Assembly (NCBI GenBank): GCA_021817185.1
Contig: JAKAVU010000017.1
Coordinates: 1-17,401 of the forward strand
Length of the DNA: 17,401 nucleotides
DNA from: a bacterium
GTDB lineage: Bacteria; Chloroflexota; Dormibacteria; UBA8260; Bog-877
Direction: 5' to 3'
A model generated the notes under the pieces. It ran no database searches and was not told the origin of the DNA. It saw nothing but the letters and a program-made list of their open reading frames with translations. Of the stretch, positions 7,131 to 14,145 are shown one piece after another. How positions within the stretch are numbered: the first letter of the stretch is position 1; each line of letters begins with the position of its first letter. The position numbers and the translations under genes were made by a program.

Positions 7131-7775
7131 CTACTCGACCGGTGGCCGGGCTCCCGGGTGGGAGATGGGGACGTTGAGGTTGAAGCGCACCCCGGCCATC
7201 CGGATGGCGAAGCACAGGGCGGCGGCCACCACGGCGAGGGCGCTGCTGTAGAAGTGCAGGCTCAGGGCCAGGGCGGTGAGGGAGGCGCCACAGGCGGCCG
7301 GGATGGCGTACAGGCCGCTGGAGAGAACCGTGGGCACCCTTCTGATGACGATGTCCCGGAGGGTGCCGCCGCCCACACCGGTGATGGTGCCCAGGACCAC
7401 CGATTGGAAGGGCCCGAGATGGGCGGCGAAGGCGGTGGTGGTCCCGGTCACGCAGAAGAGCGCCAGGCCGGCGGCGTCCAGCACGGTGATCGAGCGCTGG
7501 AGCCGCACCCAGAGCCGGCGGGCCAGGAAGGCGGCGATGCCGGCCCCAGCGCCCACCGCCAGGTAGCGCCAGTCGCGGAACGCGGCCGGGGGCAGCGATC
7601 CGATGAGCACGTCGCGGATGATGCCGCCGCCGAGGGCGGTGATCACGGCCAGAACCACCACCCCCACCAGGTCGAGGTTCTCCGCCTCCATCGCCGTCAG
7701 GGCGCCGTTCAGCCCGAACACGAAGGTGCCCAGGAGATCGAGCACCAGCTGGAGGGTGGCGGCGGGGCTCGACAC
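7131..7775 (-). CDS. Trimeric intracellular cation channel (TRIC)/UPF0126 family membrane protein
   Basis: A 214-residue integral membrane protein of the bacterial TRIC (UPF0126, YadS/YicG-like) family; studied members form trimeric K+-permeable channels, while YicG-type members have been linked to glycine transport. The internal repeat is clear: TALGGGIIRDVLIG (49-55 GGGIIRD) and TGVGGGTLRDIVI (135-141 GGGTLRD), each after a glycine-rich helix. About seven hydrophobic helices follow the family plan, starting with LVLDLLGTFVFGLNGALTA. The GTG at 7775 begins 5 nt after the stop of the M20 gene and is the only start that fits the family N-terminus, so the two are probably one transcript. The length is normal for the family. 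Confidence 0.92.
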   Translation of the reverse strand: MSSPAATLQLVLDLLGTFVFGLNGALTAMEAENLDLVGVVVLAVITALGGGIIRDVLIGSLPPAAFRDWRYLAVGAGAGIAAFLARRLWVRLQRSITVLDAAGLALFCVTGTTTAFAAHLGPFQSVVLGTITGVGGGTLRDIVIRRVPTVLSSGLYAIPAACGASLTALALSLHFYSSALAVVAAALCFAIRMAGVRFNLNVPISHPGARPPVE

Positions 7776-7780
7776 CCGGG

Positions 7781-9070
7781 CTACTTTTGGTCGGCGGGAG
7801 GCGGGGCCAGCCAGGCCAGCGCCGCCACCACCAGGGCCTGGATGCCGGTGTCCAGGGTGGGCTGGATGACCGGGGCGAAGTGCGCCGAGTGGTTGACGGG
7901 TATGTCCTGGGCGACGCGCCCCGCCCGCTCGGCCGCCTGGTATTGCTCGGCGTCGGTGCCACCGATCCCCCAGTAGCAGTAGGGGACCCCGAGGGCGGAG
8001 GGGATGTCGCTGAAGTCCTCGCTGGCGGTCTGCAGCGGCAGCGGCCCGGCGCGGTCCCCGAAGAACGAGGAGAACGCCGCCGCCACCCTCTGGGTGGCGT
8101 CGGGGTCGTTGGCGGTGAGGGGGAAGCGGTCGAAGAGCTCGTATTCGGCCGGCCTGGGGCATGCCGAGGCCTGGCATTCGGCGTCCACGATGCGGTGGAT
8201 GGCGTCGAGGACGAAGGTGCGGGTCTCCTCACTGTAGGTGCGCACGTTGAGCTCGATGACGGCGTGGTCGGAGATGACATTGCTCTTGGTCCCTGCCCGG
8301 ATGCTCCCGACGGTGACCACGACCGGTTCTCCCGGGCGGGTCTCGCGGGCCACGATGGTCTGGAGGCGGACCACGATCATCGCCGCCAGGACGACGGGGT
8401 CCACCGCGGCCTGGGGCATGGAGCCGTGAGCGCCGCGTCCGTGCACGGTGACGCGCATGCTGTCGGCGGCGGAGAGGGTTGGTCCGACGTGGGTGCCGAC
8501 CCGGCCGGCGGGGGCCGGCAGGACGTGCTGGGCGAGGGCCACGTCCACCCTGGGCACCAGCGCCGCCAGCCCGTCCTCGACCATCCCCCGGGCGCCGTCG
8601 CCGGTCTCCTCGGCGGGCTGGAAGACGAGGACGAGGCTGCCCGCCCACTCGTCCCGGGCCGCAGCGAGCAGATGAGCGGCGCCGAGGAGGCAGGCGACAT
8701 GCATGTCATGGCCGCAGGCGTGCATTACCGGCACCTCGCCTCCGGCCCCGTCGTCGTCGGTGGCCTGGCTGGCGTAGGGGAGCCCTGTGGCCTCGGCCAC
8801 CGGGAGGGCGTCCATGTCGGCCCGCAGCAGCACCACCGGGCCCTCCCCGTTCCTGACCAGGCCGACCACCCCGGTGCCCCCCACCCCAGGGTGTACCTCG
8901 ATGCCCGCTGCCTTGAGGCGCCCAGCGACCTTCGACGCCGTCGCGTGCTCCCGGTGCGACAGCTCGGGGTGAAGGTGCAGATCACGGTAGACGTCCGCCG
9001 CCCACTCCCGGACCGCGTCTAGCCCCGAGAGGACCGCAGCGGCAGGGGGCGAACCCGAGGAAGCGGGCAT
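7781..9070 (-). CDS. M20-family amidohydrolase/metallopeptidase (hippurate hydrolase-like)
   Basis: A 429-residue M20D-type amidohydrolase, expected to cleave N-acyl amino acids or similar amides with a two-metal site. All motifs are present: DLHLHPELSHREHAT (31-44), RADMDALPV (83-91), HACGHDMH with C119 and H121, QPAEETGDGARGMVEDG with E154/E155, QH182, the lid-domain GRGAHGSMPQ (211-220), ASEDFS (349-354) and NHSAHFAPV with H397. No signal peptide is seen, so it should be cytoplasmic. The start is ATG at 9070, before MPASSGSPP; the ribosome-binding site is poor (GCAGG right beside the ATG). It is followed after 5 nt by the TRIC gene. Its 5' end abuts a sigma-factor remnant at 9080, so its promoter must lie within decayed DNA. 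Confidence 0.93.
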   Translation of the reverse strand: MPASSGSPPAAAVLSGLDAVREWAADVYRDLHLHPELSHREHATASKVAGRLKAAGIEVHPGVGGTGVVGLVRNGEGPVVLLRADMDALPVAEATGLPYASQATDDDGAGGEVPVMHACGHDMHVACLLGAAHLLAAARDEWAGSLVLVFQPAEETGDGARGMVEDGLAALVPRVDVALAQHVLPAPAGRVGTHVGPTLSAADSMRVTVHGRGAHGSMPQAAVDPVVLAAMIVVRLQTIVARETRPGEPVVVTVGSIRAGTKSNVISDHAVIELNVRTYSEETRTFVLDAIHRIVDAECQASACPRPAEYELFDRFPLTANDPDATQRVAAAFSSFFGDRAGPLPLQTASEDFSDIPSALGVPYCYWGIGGTDAEQYQAAERAGRVAQDIPVNHSAHFAPVIQPTLDTGIQALVVAALAWLAPPPADQK

Positions 9071-9079
9071 CCTGCAAGT

Positions 9080-9334
9080 GTGCTCGCTTCGGCCGCCTTC
9101 GCGGAGACGGTCCTCCTCATGCAGCTCATGCCCGAAGCCCATGAGGCCCGCGGCCTGCTGGCGTTCCTGCTCCTGCAGGACTCGCGCCGGGACGCCCGGC
9201 TGGACGACGTCGGAGAGCTGGTGAACCTGGAAGATCAGCTTCGCAGGCGGCGGGACCACGATGAGATTGATCGAGGGCTGTGTGGGCTGAAGGCAGCCGG
9301 AGCCGACCACCAACCAGGTCCCTACTGCCTGTAG
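9080..9334 (+). pseudogene. Internal fragment of a COG4941-type ECF sigma factor (DUF6596 region)
   Basis: The 84 codons up to TAG 9334 match the middle part of large ECF-type sigma factors of the COG4941 group: AETVLLMQLMPEAHEARGLLAFLLLQDSRRDARLDDVGELVNLEDQ, where family members read like LMPDEPEALGLLALMLLxDxRRxARxDxxGDLVxLEDQ, then an ending PGPYCL in place of PGPYQLQAAIAA. The sigma-2 and sigma-4 DNA-binding regions and the C-terminal part are absent. The fragment begins about 10 nt from the start codon of the divergent M20 gene, with no space for its own promoter. I read it as a remnant left by deletion, not an active gene. Confidence 0.65.
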
Positions 9335-9526
9335 GCACCGCTCGCCGCCCCCTCGCTCACAACCGCTCCCGCCTGGTGGCCCGACGGGCTGTTCGGCTCC
9401 TGGCGGCGGCACGACCTGCGGGAGGTGATCCTCCAGGTCATCACGGAGACCGCCTGCCACACGGGCCATCTCGACGCTGCTCGGGAGCTGTTCGACGGCC
9501 GGCAGTGGTTGGTGCTCACAGAGTAG
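9335..9526 (+). pseudogene. C-terminal fragment of a DinB-superfamily protein
   Basis: Directly after the stop of the sigma fragment, the same frame stays open to TAG 9524-9526 and ends with WWPDGLFGSWRRHDLREVIL, then ITETACHTGHLDAARELFDG and RQWLVLTE. This is the last helix region of DinB/mycothiol-transferase-like proteins, with the H-x-x-H pair (CHTGH). It resembles the end of the intact DinB gene nearby (EETSRHAGHLDIARELLDG) but is from a different subgroup. The first two thirds, including the N-terminal metal histidine, are missing and no start codon fits. Confidence 0.6.
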
Positions 9527-9606
9527 ATTTCGCCGGGGCAGGACTACCGCTGAAGGATCTGGGAGCGGCGCGCCGCGCAGACCCTGCCATCGACGTGCCC
9601 AGATTT

Positions 9607-9613
9607 GAGGAGG
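9607..9613 (+). promoter_or_regulatory. Ribosome-binding site that sets the DinB start
   Basis: GAGGAGG lies 6 nt before the GTG at 9620. This supports 9620 as the start of the DinB gene in preference to the in-frame TTG at 9605, which would overlap the site. Confidence 0.7.
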
Positions 9614-9619
9614 GCGAAG

Positions 9620-10141
9620 GTGGTGGTCAATCACGACTCGGATGCCGACGACGAGATGCTGCGGGATTTCCTGCGCGGCCAGCGGGAATCGATTCTGGCG
9701 ATCGTCGAGGGGCTTGACGAGGCGGCGTGGCATCGCTCGGTCGTGCCCACCGGCTGGACGCCCGCCGGATTGGTGGAGCATCTGGGTGGGGCCGAGTGGC
9801 ACTGGTTCCAGGGCGTCGTGGCGGGCAAGCAACCCGAGTTGCCGGGCGACCTCGAAGAGGATCAGCCGCCGTACGACCCCCTGACCGTGGTGTTCACCAC
9901 CGACGAGTCCTCGACGGAGGTCCTCCGCTTCTACCGCGACCAGTGCGCGCAGTCCGAGTCGGTGCTGGCGTCAACCCCCCTCTCGGCCGCCCCCCGGGGT
10001 CGGCACGGGGGCCGCGGCCCCGAGCCTCCGAACGTGCGCTGGGTCGTGATGCACATGATCGAGGAGACCTCACGGCACGCCGGGCATCTCGACATCGCCC
10101 GGGAGCTGCTGGACGGCAAGACGCGGCTGGGTGGCCGCTGA
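9620..10141 (+). CDS. DinB-superfamily (DUF664/mycothiol-transferase-like) protein
   Basis: A 173-residue four-helix-bundle protein of the DinB/DUF664 superfamily. Members are metal-dependent thiol transferases (using mycothiol or bacillithiol) or have unknown reactions. The expected metal histidines are visible: H54 in GLVEHLGGAEWHWF, and H153 and H156 in EETSRHAGHLDIARELLDG. The start region DEMLRDFLRGQRESILAIVEGLDEAAWHR and the GWTPAGLVEHL block are standard. A Gly/Arg/Pro-rich insert (about 122-137) lies before the last helix. Start GTG 9620 has a good ribosome-binding site. It is the only intact gene in a stretch of related remnants, and its substrate is unknown. Confidence 0.88.
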   Translation: MVVNHDSDADDEMLRDFLRGQRESILAIVEGLDEAAWHRSVVPTGWTPAGLVEHLGGAEWHWFQGVVAGKQPELPGDLEEDQPPYDPLTVVFTTDESSTEVLRFYRDQCAQSESVLASTPLSAAPRGRHGGRGPEPPNVRWVVMHMIEETSRHAGHLDIARELLDGKTRLGGR

Positions 10142-10212
10142 GGCGCTGACGCTAGGACCATACAGGACGCCCGGCGGAACAGCGGGTCCCCGCCGAACCG
10201 CCCGGGGCGGCT

Positions 10213-10572
10213 GTGGCCGGTTCGCCAGCTGTCTGGTGGAGGGCGGGGCTCCAGCCGGCGCGCGAGGCGGTTCTAGGTGCCGACCCGCAGATGGTGGTGC
10301 CCACGCCCCAGGGGGACCGCAGGGTCTCCGAGGGACTCGGTTTCCCGGCCGTGGACCTCTTCCTCCACGCCTGGGACCTGAGCGCAGTCTGCCCGTCGCG
10401 CCCGGAGATTCCCCAAGAAGCCGTCGAATTCGCCCACGCCTTTTTGGACCCGCTGGGAGAGGCGATGCTGCGCGGCCCCGGCGTCTTCGGCTGCGAGGTG
10501 TGGATTCCGCCGGACTCCAGTGCCAGCGAGAGGTTCTTGGCCTGGAGTGGTCGCGATCTGAGGGCTGCCTGA
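10213..10572 (+). pseudogene. C-terminal half of a TIGR03086/maleylpyruvate isomerase-like protein
   Basis: The frame from GTG 10213 (open back to 10156) ends at TGA 10572 and gives 119 residues. Blocks such as VVPTPQGDRRVSEGLGFPAV, DLFLHAWDLSAV, PGVFGCEVWIPPD and SASERFLAWSGRDL match the C-terminal half of TIGR03086-type proteins (members of the mycothiol-dependent maleylpyruvate isomerase group), where VHGWDLARA is typical. The N-terminal half with the first metal histidines is absent and stops occur in frame at 10147 and 10153. It follows the DinB gene by 71 nt. I read it as a truncated gene; a short functional protein cannot be ruled out. Confidence 0.6.
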
Positions 10573-10857
10573 CCGCCAAGTGTTCCCTGCTCGACCGATG
10601 CGACACCCGGTTCAAGGCGGAGGGCACTGTAAGGTGGCGGCTGCCACCGCGGAGGGATTCGGAATCCGCAAGCCGTCAGGTGCCAGCGCTGGCCGCGCTC
10701 CCCAACGCCAAAAGTAGGGACATCACCGGGAAACTAAAACGCTGACGGACCCTGGTTGTGATGCAGACACGCCCCAGCCTCCTAGATTCTGTGACGGTTG
10801 GGGGCAAGGGAGTGGCGCGCCGTACCACCGCGCAGATCGACCGGCAGCCAGCCCGCC
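10573..10857. other. Intergenic stretch with two adjacent hairpins
   Basis: No gene is supported. Two perfect hairpins stand close together: GGTGGC-GGCT-GCCACC (10633-10648) and GGATTC-G-GAATCC (10655-10667), followed by a 12-bp palindrome GCCAGCGCTGGC (10682-10693). It lies between convergent transcripts (the remnants on plus, the ArsR-like gene on minus), so the hairpins may end transcription, although no T-run follows. Confidence 0.4.
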
Positions 10858-11436
10858 TCAGGGCTGAGCCTTGGGGTCGCTGCTGGCTCCGGGTGGAGGC
10901 GCCTCGGCCGCTTCCTCCAGAGGAAAGAAGATGGGGCTCAAGATGTACGGACGCCGTTCGGGAGTGGGTTCCTTTTCGGCCAACTCCCTCATGTACGGCG
11001 TGAGCACGCTCACGAGCTGCTGGACCTCCTCCCTGGAGAGCCACAGCGGGAACTGGCGGTAGCCCACGAAGTCGGCGACCGGATCGGCATCGCGCCCCGA
11101 CAAGTAGCGGTCGAACTCGGAGATGAGGGCGGAGGCGGCGGCCAGGAACCCCTTGCGGTGCTCCTCCAGGGTCATTGCGGTGGCGGCCCCGGGTTCGATC
11201 ACCGGCCGTGAGGGACTGAGCCGGTAGCGGCGCTCCACCGCGCCGTGAACCCGGCGTTCGTCAACCACATCTATGACGCCGTTCTCAGCAAGCAGCGCCA
11301 CCTGCCGATACACCGTGGCCTTGGACACGCCGGTCAGCCGGCGGCACAGCTCCGAGGTGGTCCGCATGCGGCCTCCGCCCATGGCGTGGATGATGCGCAG
11401 CCGCACCGGGTGGAGGATCAGCTCAAGCCCGTCCAC
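10858..11436 (-). CDS. ArsR-like winged-HTH transcriptional regulator
   Basis: A 192-residue regulator. The N-terminal winged HTH is clear: LILHPVRLRIIHAMGGGRMR, TSELCRRLTGVSKATVYRQVALLAENGVIDVVDE, and a wing ending GAVERRYRLS. The rest (about 95-165) is helical, with HRKGFLAAASALISEFDRYL and REEVQQLVSVLTPYMREL, probably for dimerisation or ligand binding, as in regulators with an HTH_20-type domain. The tail is rich in Pro, Ala and Glu. There is no metal-binding CxC box, so it is not a classic arsenic or zinc sensor. The start is GTG at 11436. It diverges from an alpha/beta hydrolase gene across a palindromic AT-rich region and likely controls that gene. Confidence 0.82.
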   Translation of the reverse strand: MDGLELILHPVRLRIIHAMGGGRMRTTSELCRRLTGVSKATVYRQVALLAENGVIDVVDERRVHGAVERRYRLSPSRPVIEPGAATAMTLEEHRKGFLAAASALISEFDRYLSGRDADPVADFVGYRQFPLWLSREEVQQLVSVLTPYMRELAEKEPTPERRPYILSPIFFPLEEAAEAPPPGASSDPKAQP

Positions 11437-11443
11437 AGTAATC

Positions 11444-11476
11444 TCTCATATGATACCATTCTCGACTATGAGAATG
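11444..11476. promoter_or_regulatory. Divergent promoter/operator with two overlapping inverted repeats
   Basis: An AT-rich island in GC-rich DNA between the ArsR-like regulator and the hydrolase. CATTCTC (11457-11463) and GAGAATG (11470-11476) form one perfect repeat with a 6-bp centre. TCTCATA (11444-11450) and TATGAGA (11467-11473) form a second with a 16-bp centre, sharing bases with the first. Good -10-like boxes exist on plus (TATGAT, 11449-11454) and minus (TATCAT, 11455-11450); the latter would give the regulator a very short leader. Binding by the adjacent regulator is inferred. Confidence 0.6.
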
Positions 11477-11502
11477 CCACATGCGCGGCCGGGTGGCCGG
11501 AC

Positions 11503-12387
11503 GTGAGCGGCCCGGTGGGCGAGGACCAGCCAAAGTTGATCCGCCTCCCCGACGGCAGGCGTCTTGGCTGGCATGAATACGGAGACGCTCTGGGGGCCCC
11601 TTGTGTGTTCCTGCCCGGAGCTGGCGCCTCCGGGCTGGCGGGGGCCGCCCTTCACGATCCGGCAGCCAGCCGGGGTATTCGGCTGATCTCGCTGGATCGC
11701 CCGGGCCTGGGCCACTCTGACCCAGTCCCGCCGCGCCGGCTCGCCGACTGGGCCAAGGACGTCGAGGAGCTCATGGACCAACTGGGGCTGGGGCTGGTCG
11801 GGCTGCTCGCTCACTCGGCTGGAGGCCCGTATGCCCTGGCCGTGGCGCACCTCGTCCCCGGAAGGGTCAGCTGCGTGGTGATCGGTGCAGGCAGCCCTCC
11901 CTATTCGGAGAGTTGGACGCGCTCCACTGCGGTCGCCTCGCGCATGTCTCGGCTGTACGGCCAGCTGGCCATGAACGCGCCCCGACTTTGCGGTGCCCTG
12001 TATCACCTGACCACGCCGCGGTCGACCAGGGCGGTTGAACGCATTGTGCGTCTCGCCTCGCGCGGAAGTTCAGAGGACGCCCAATTCGCACGGGACCATC
12101 CCGAGGCGACCCGCGCTTCCCTGATCGCCCTGTGGGATGGATCCCGGCAGGGTCCCTCCGGGCCGATCGATGACATTGCCGCCGTAGCCCGCCCGTGGGG
12201 GTTCGGCCTGCACGAGGTGACGACTCCGGTGGAGTGGTGGCACGGGCTGCAGGACAAGAGAGTGAGTCCGCAGGCCGGCAGGGAGGTCACCACCCGCCTG
12301 CCCTGCGCCACCGCGCACTTCGTGGACGGCGGGCATTACGCCCTGTTCGCACGGGCGGAAGAGGCTCTGGCCCCCCTCGGCCGCTAG
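11503..12387 (+). CDS. Alpha/beta-hydrolase fold protein
   Basis: A protein of about 294 residues with the alpha/beta-hydrolase plan. Visible parts are the N-terminal strand block KLIRLPDGRRLGWHEYG, the oxyanion region FLPGAGASG, the strand-turn ISLDRPGLGHSD, the nucleophile elbow LLAHSAGGPYALA with S105 (AHSAG in place of GxSxG), a probable acid at D251 in GLQDKRV, and H278 in VDGGHYALF. Members hydrolyse esters, lactones or related bonds; the substrate cannot be told. No signal peptide is seen. The start is GTG at 11503 (GTG at 11515 is possible), with no strong ribosome-binding site; reading further upstream would cross the operator. It is divergent from its likely regulator and converges on the phosphotransferase gene. 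Confidence 0.88.
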   Translation: MSGPVGEDQPKLIRLPDGRRLGWHEYGDALGAPCVFLPGAGASGLAGAALHDPAASRGIRLISLDRPGLGHSDPVPPRRLADWAKDVEELMDQLGLGLVGLLAHSAGGPYALAVAHLVPGRVSCVVIGAGSPPYSESWTRSTAVASRMSRLYGQLAMNAPRLCGALYHLTTPRSTRAVERIVRLASRGSSEDAQFARDHPEATRASLIALWDGSRQGPSGPIDDIAAVARPWGFGLHEVTTPVEWWHGLQDKRVSPQAGREVTTRLPCATAHFVDGGHYALFARAEEALAPLGR

Positions 12388-12510
12388 CGTCGCCGGTTCC
12401 GCCTGCTGCCGCGCCGTGGGGACATCTCAGAGGTCTCAACCATTCGCGGGCGTGTGGCCTGGACGCGGGTCCCCGGCCGCTGGGTTCCTCCCGGTGGGCC
12501 GTCATCGGCC

Positions 12511-12529
12511 GCCGGTGGCACCCACCGGC
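12511..12529. terminator. Hairpin between convergent genes, possible two-way terminator
   Basis: GCCGGTGG-CAC-CCACCGGC is a perfect 8-bp GC-rich stem with a 3-nt loop, in the 159-bp gap between the convergent hydrolase and phosphotransferase genes. There is no T-run on either side, so it would act as a pause or a factor-assisted terminator. Confidence 0.5.
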
Positions 12530-12546
12530 TAGAGATCAGGACGCGG

Positions 12547-13488
12547 TCAGTCGGGCATCCGACGCAGGCAGGCCCGGGCGTGTTCCCGGAGCGGCCTCAT
12601 CTCATCCTCCGGGCAAGGTTCACCCTTGGAGAGGACGAGATCCATGAGGGTGACCAGATCCCAGATCGGCTGGTCGCGCAGCTCGAGGTGGGAGCTGGCG
12701 CGGTACGCCTCCAGGAAACGATCGGCGGCCGGCAGCCCGAAGTCCGCGGCCAGGTTCCAGCGCATGCTGCCCACGTCCACCTCCACCGGCCCCCTCGATG
12801 CCTGGGTCCAGTCCACGATGCCGGTCAGGGCCCCGTGGCGCCAGAGAGAGTTGCCCGGGTGGTAGTCACGGTGGATGAATGAGGCCTCAGTTGGCTCGGC
12901 CTCTCGCGCAGCCGCCAGGGCAGCCTCCCAGACCCGGTCTTTCCGGAGCCAGCTTGGAAGCTGGGCCTCCCTCATGGGGTAGTAGGTGCGAAAGCCGGGC
13001 ACCTCGCGCGCGTCGACCGGGAGTCGGTGGACCCGGGCCAGGCCCTGCGCCAGCTGGGTGAGGAAGCTGTCGAGGTCCCGAACCACTCGGGGGGGATGCC
13101 CTGGCAGCCGGGTGATGAGCAGTGCGGGCACGTCGCAGGTCGCCCCCCGAGGATCCGAGGCGACAACCCGCGGGGTGGGCAGGCCGGCCCGCTCCAGCAG
13201 CCCGAGCACCGCCTCCTCGCGGGAAGCCGTGAAGTCGGGGTCTTCCAGCTCCCACCCCGGACGCGCCCACCGGCGGAGCACCAGCTGGCGCTCCTTCCCT
13301 GTTGGTTCGAGCACCGTGACCGCATGGTTGGCGTGCCAGCCACCGGTCCGAAGGAGGCGCACCGCCAGGATCTGCCCCCCGCCGGACACCTCCCTCACCC
13401 AGTTGAGGGCGGCTACCGGCGGCCTCCCACGCCAGGAAGGCGCCTCAGGACGTCGGGGACCCGGTGGGGAGGCTGATGGGGGAGCCAC
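12547..13488 (-). CDS. APH-family (aminoglycoside phosphotransferase-like) kinase
   Basis: A 313-residue protein of the APH/choline-kinase-like superfamily, which transfers phosphate from ATP to small molecules. The N-lobe has LAVRLLRTGGWHANHAVTV, then RQLVLRRW (the second or third residue region is the candidate ATP-lysine position, with Arg here) and SREEAVLGLLERAGLPTPRV. The catalytic loop SFIHRDYHPGNSLW gives H206, D208 and N213, and GIVDWTQA gives the metal-binding D226. The next block, GPVEVDVGSMRWNLA, is typical of APH-like proteins. This pattern does not by itself mean antibiotic resistance, since most such chromosomal proteins have unknown substrates. The start GTG 13488 is tentative; the first 25 or so residues are low-complexity Pro-rich. 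Confidence 0.85.
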   Translation of the reverse strand: MAPPSASPPGPRRPEAPSWRGRPPVAALNWVREVSGGGQILAVRLLRTGGWHANHAVTVLEPTGKERQLVLRRWARPGWELEDPDFTASREEAVLGLLERAGLPTPRVVASDPRGATCDVPALLITRLPGHPPRVVRDLDSFLTQLAQGLARVHRLPVDAREVPGFRTYYPMREAQLPSWLRKDRVWEAALAAAREAEPTEASFIHRDYHPGNSLWRHGALTGIVDWTQASRGPVEVDVGSMRWNLAADFGLPAADRFLEAYRASSHLELRDQPIWDLVTLMDLVLSKGEPCPEDEMRPLREHARACLRRMPD

Positions 13489-13519
13489 GGCTTTGGTGCT
13501 GGACTGTAGGCGATCGAGG

Positions 13520-13559
13520 AGCACGGGGGCGCTGCCGGCGTCAGCGCGCCGCCGGTGCT
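13520..13559. repeat. Long imperfect hairpin in the divergent region upstream of merR-like and phosphotransferase genes
   Basis: AGCAC (13520-13524) pairs with GTGCT (13555-13559), and inside it GCGCTG (13529-13534) pairs with CAGCGC (13542-13547) around a 7-nt loop, with a bulge between. It lies 32 nt upstream of the phosphotransferase start and about 140 nt before the MerR start. It may be a regulatory RNA structure or only a feature of GC-rich DNA. Confidence 0.3.
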
Positions 13560-13702
13560 GGCAAGATGTTCCCCTACGCATGAGTTCGCTCGCCGGTGAG
13601 GACCCAATCCCGGTCCGTGGTGCTCTGCCGCCCCGCGCTTCCGGACGGCCACGACATGGGACGGAAGCGGTAAGGGCCGCCGAGCCGCCCCCGCCGGAGA
13701 CG

Positions 13703-14143
13703 ATGACCATCGGCCGGCTGTCGCGCCGAACTGGGGTGCCCGTCAAGACCCTGCGGGTCTACGAGGACCTGGGATTCATCTACACGATCGGTCGCAGCGA
13801 GGGCAACTACCGGATGTTTGGCGAGGAGGCCCTCTGGTGTGTCGGGGTGGTGTCCGGACTGCGTCAGCTCGGTCTGACCCTGGCCGAGATCAAGGAACTG
13901 ACGGCGCAATACCTCGGCCCCGGTGCGGGGCCGATCGGACCCAGCCTGGCGAAAATCCTGGATTCCGTGCGGCACCGGACCGAGCAGCAGATCGCCGACC
14001 TGACCGTGCGTCTCGAGCGCATCCGGCGATTCGAAGTGGAGCGCTCAGCCGAGCTGGCCGGCCGCAACGACTTCCGCTCCGAGGACCCGCTGGTCCAGCG
14101 CGCCTTGACTCTACCCCCGGTGGGAGGGTCTACGGTCAGCTGA
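13703..14143 (+). CDS. MerR-family transcriptional regulator
   Basis: A 146-residue regulator. The MerR HTH and wings are clear: MTIGRLSRRTGVPVKTLRVYEDLG, then GRSEGNYRMFGEEALW and GVVSGLRQLGLTLAEIKEL. A long dimerisation helix follows (SLAKILDSVRHRTEQQIADLTVRLERIRRFEVER). The protein contains a single cysteine (in ALWCVGVV, within the DNA-binding part) and no C-terminal metal-binding cysteines, so it is not a classic mercury or copper sensor. ATG 13703 has GGAG 3 nt upstream and starts exactly at the family N-terminus; an ATG at 13580 would add about 40 unrelated residues. It is followed after 2 nt by a small membrane-protein gene that it may control. Confidence 0.9.
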   Translation: MTIGRLSRRTGVPVKTLRVYEDLGFIYTIGRSEGNYRMFGEEALWCVGVVSGLRQLGLTLAEIKELTAQYLGPGAGPIGPSLAKILDSVRHRTEQQIADLTVRLERIRRFEVERSAELAGRNDFRSEDPLVQRALTLPPVGGSTVS

Positions 14144-14145
14144 CC

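Noticed and set aside
6658..8280. An upstream extension of the nuclease frame by over 500 codons
   Set aside because: It runs antisense through the SEC-C ORF and through the TRIC and M20 genes in the wrong frame; the sequence is Arg/Pro/Ser-rich without motifs.
12547..13488. Aminoglycoside resistance gene
   Set aside because: Only the general APH fold motifs are visible; no substrate-specific features support a resistance call.
12986..13702. A long plus-strand frame upstream of the MerR gene in the same frame
   Set aside because: It is antisense to the phosphotransferase and has no homology; the MerR family start is at 13703.
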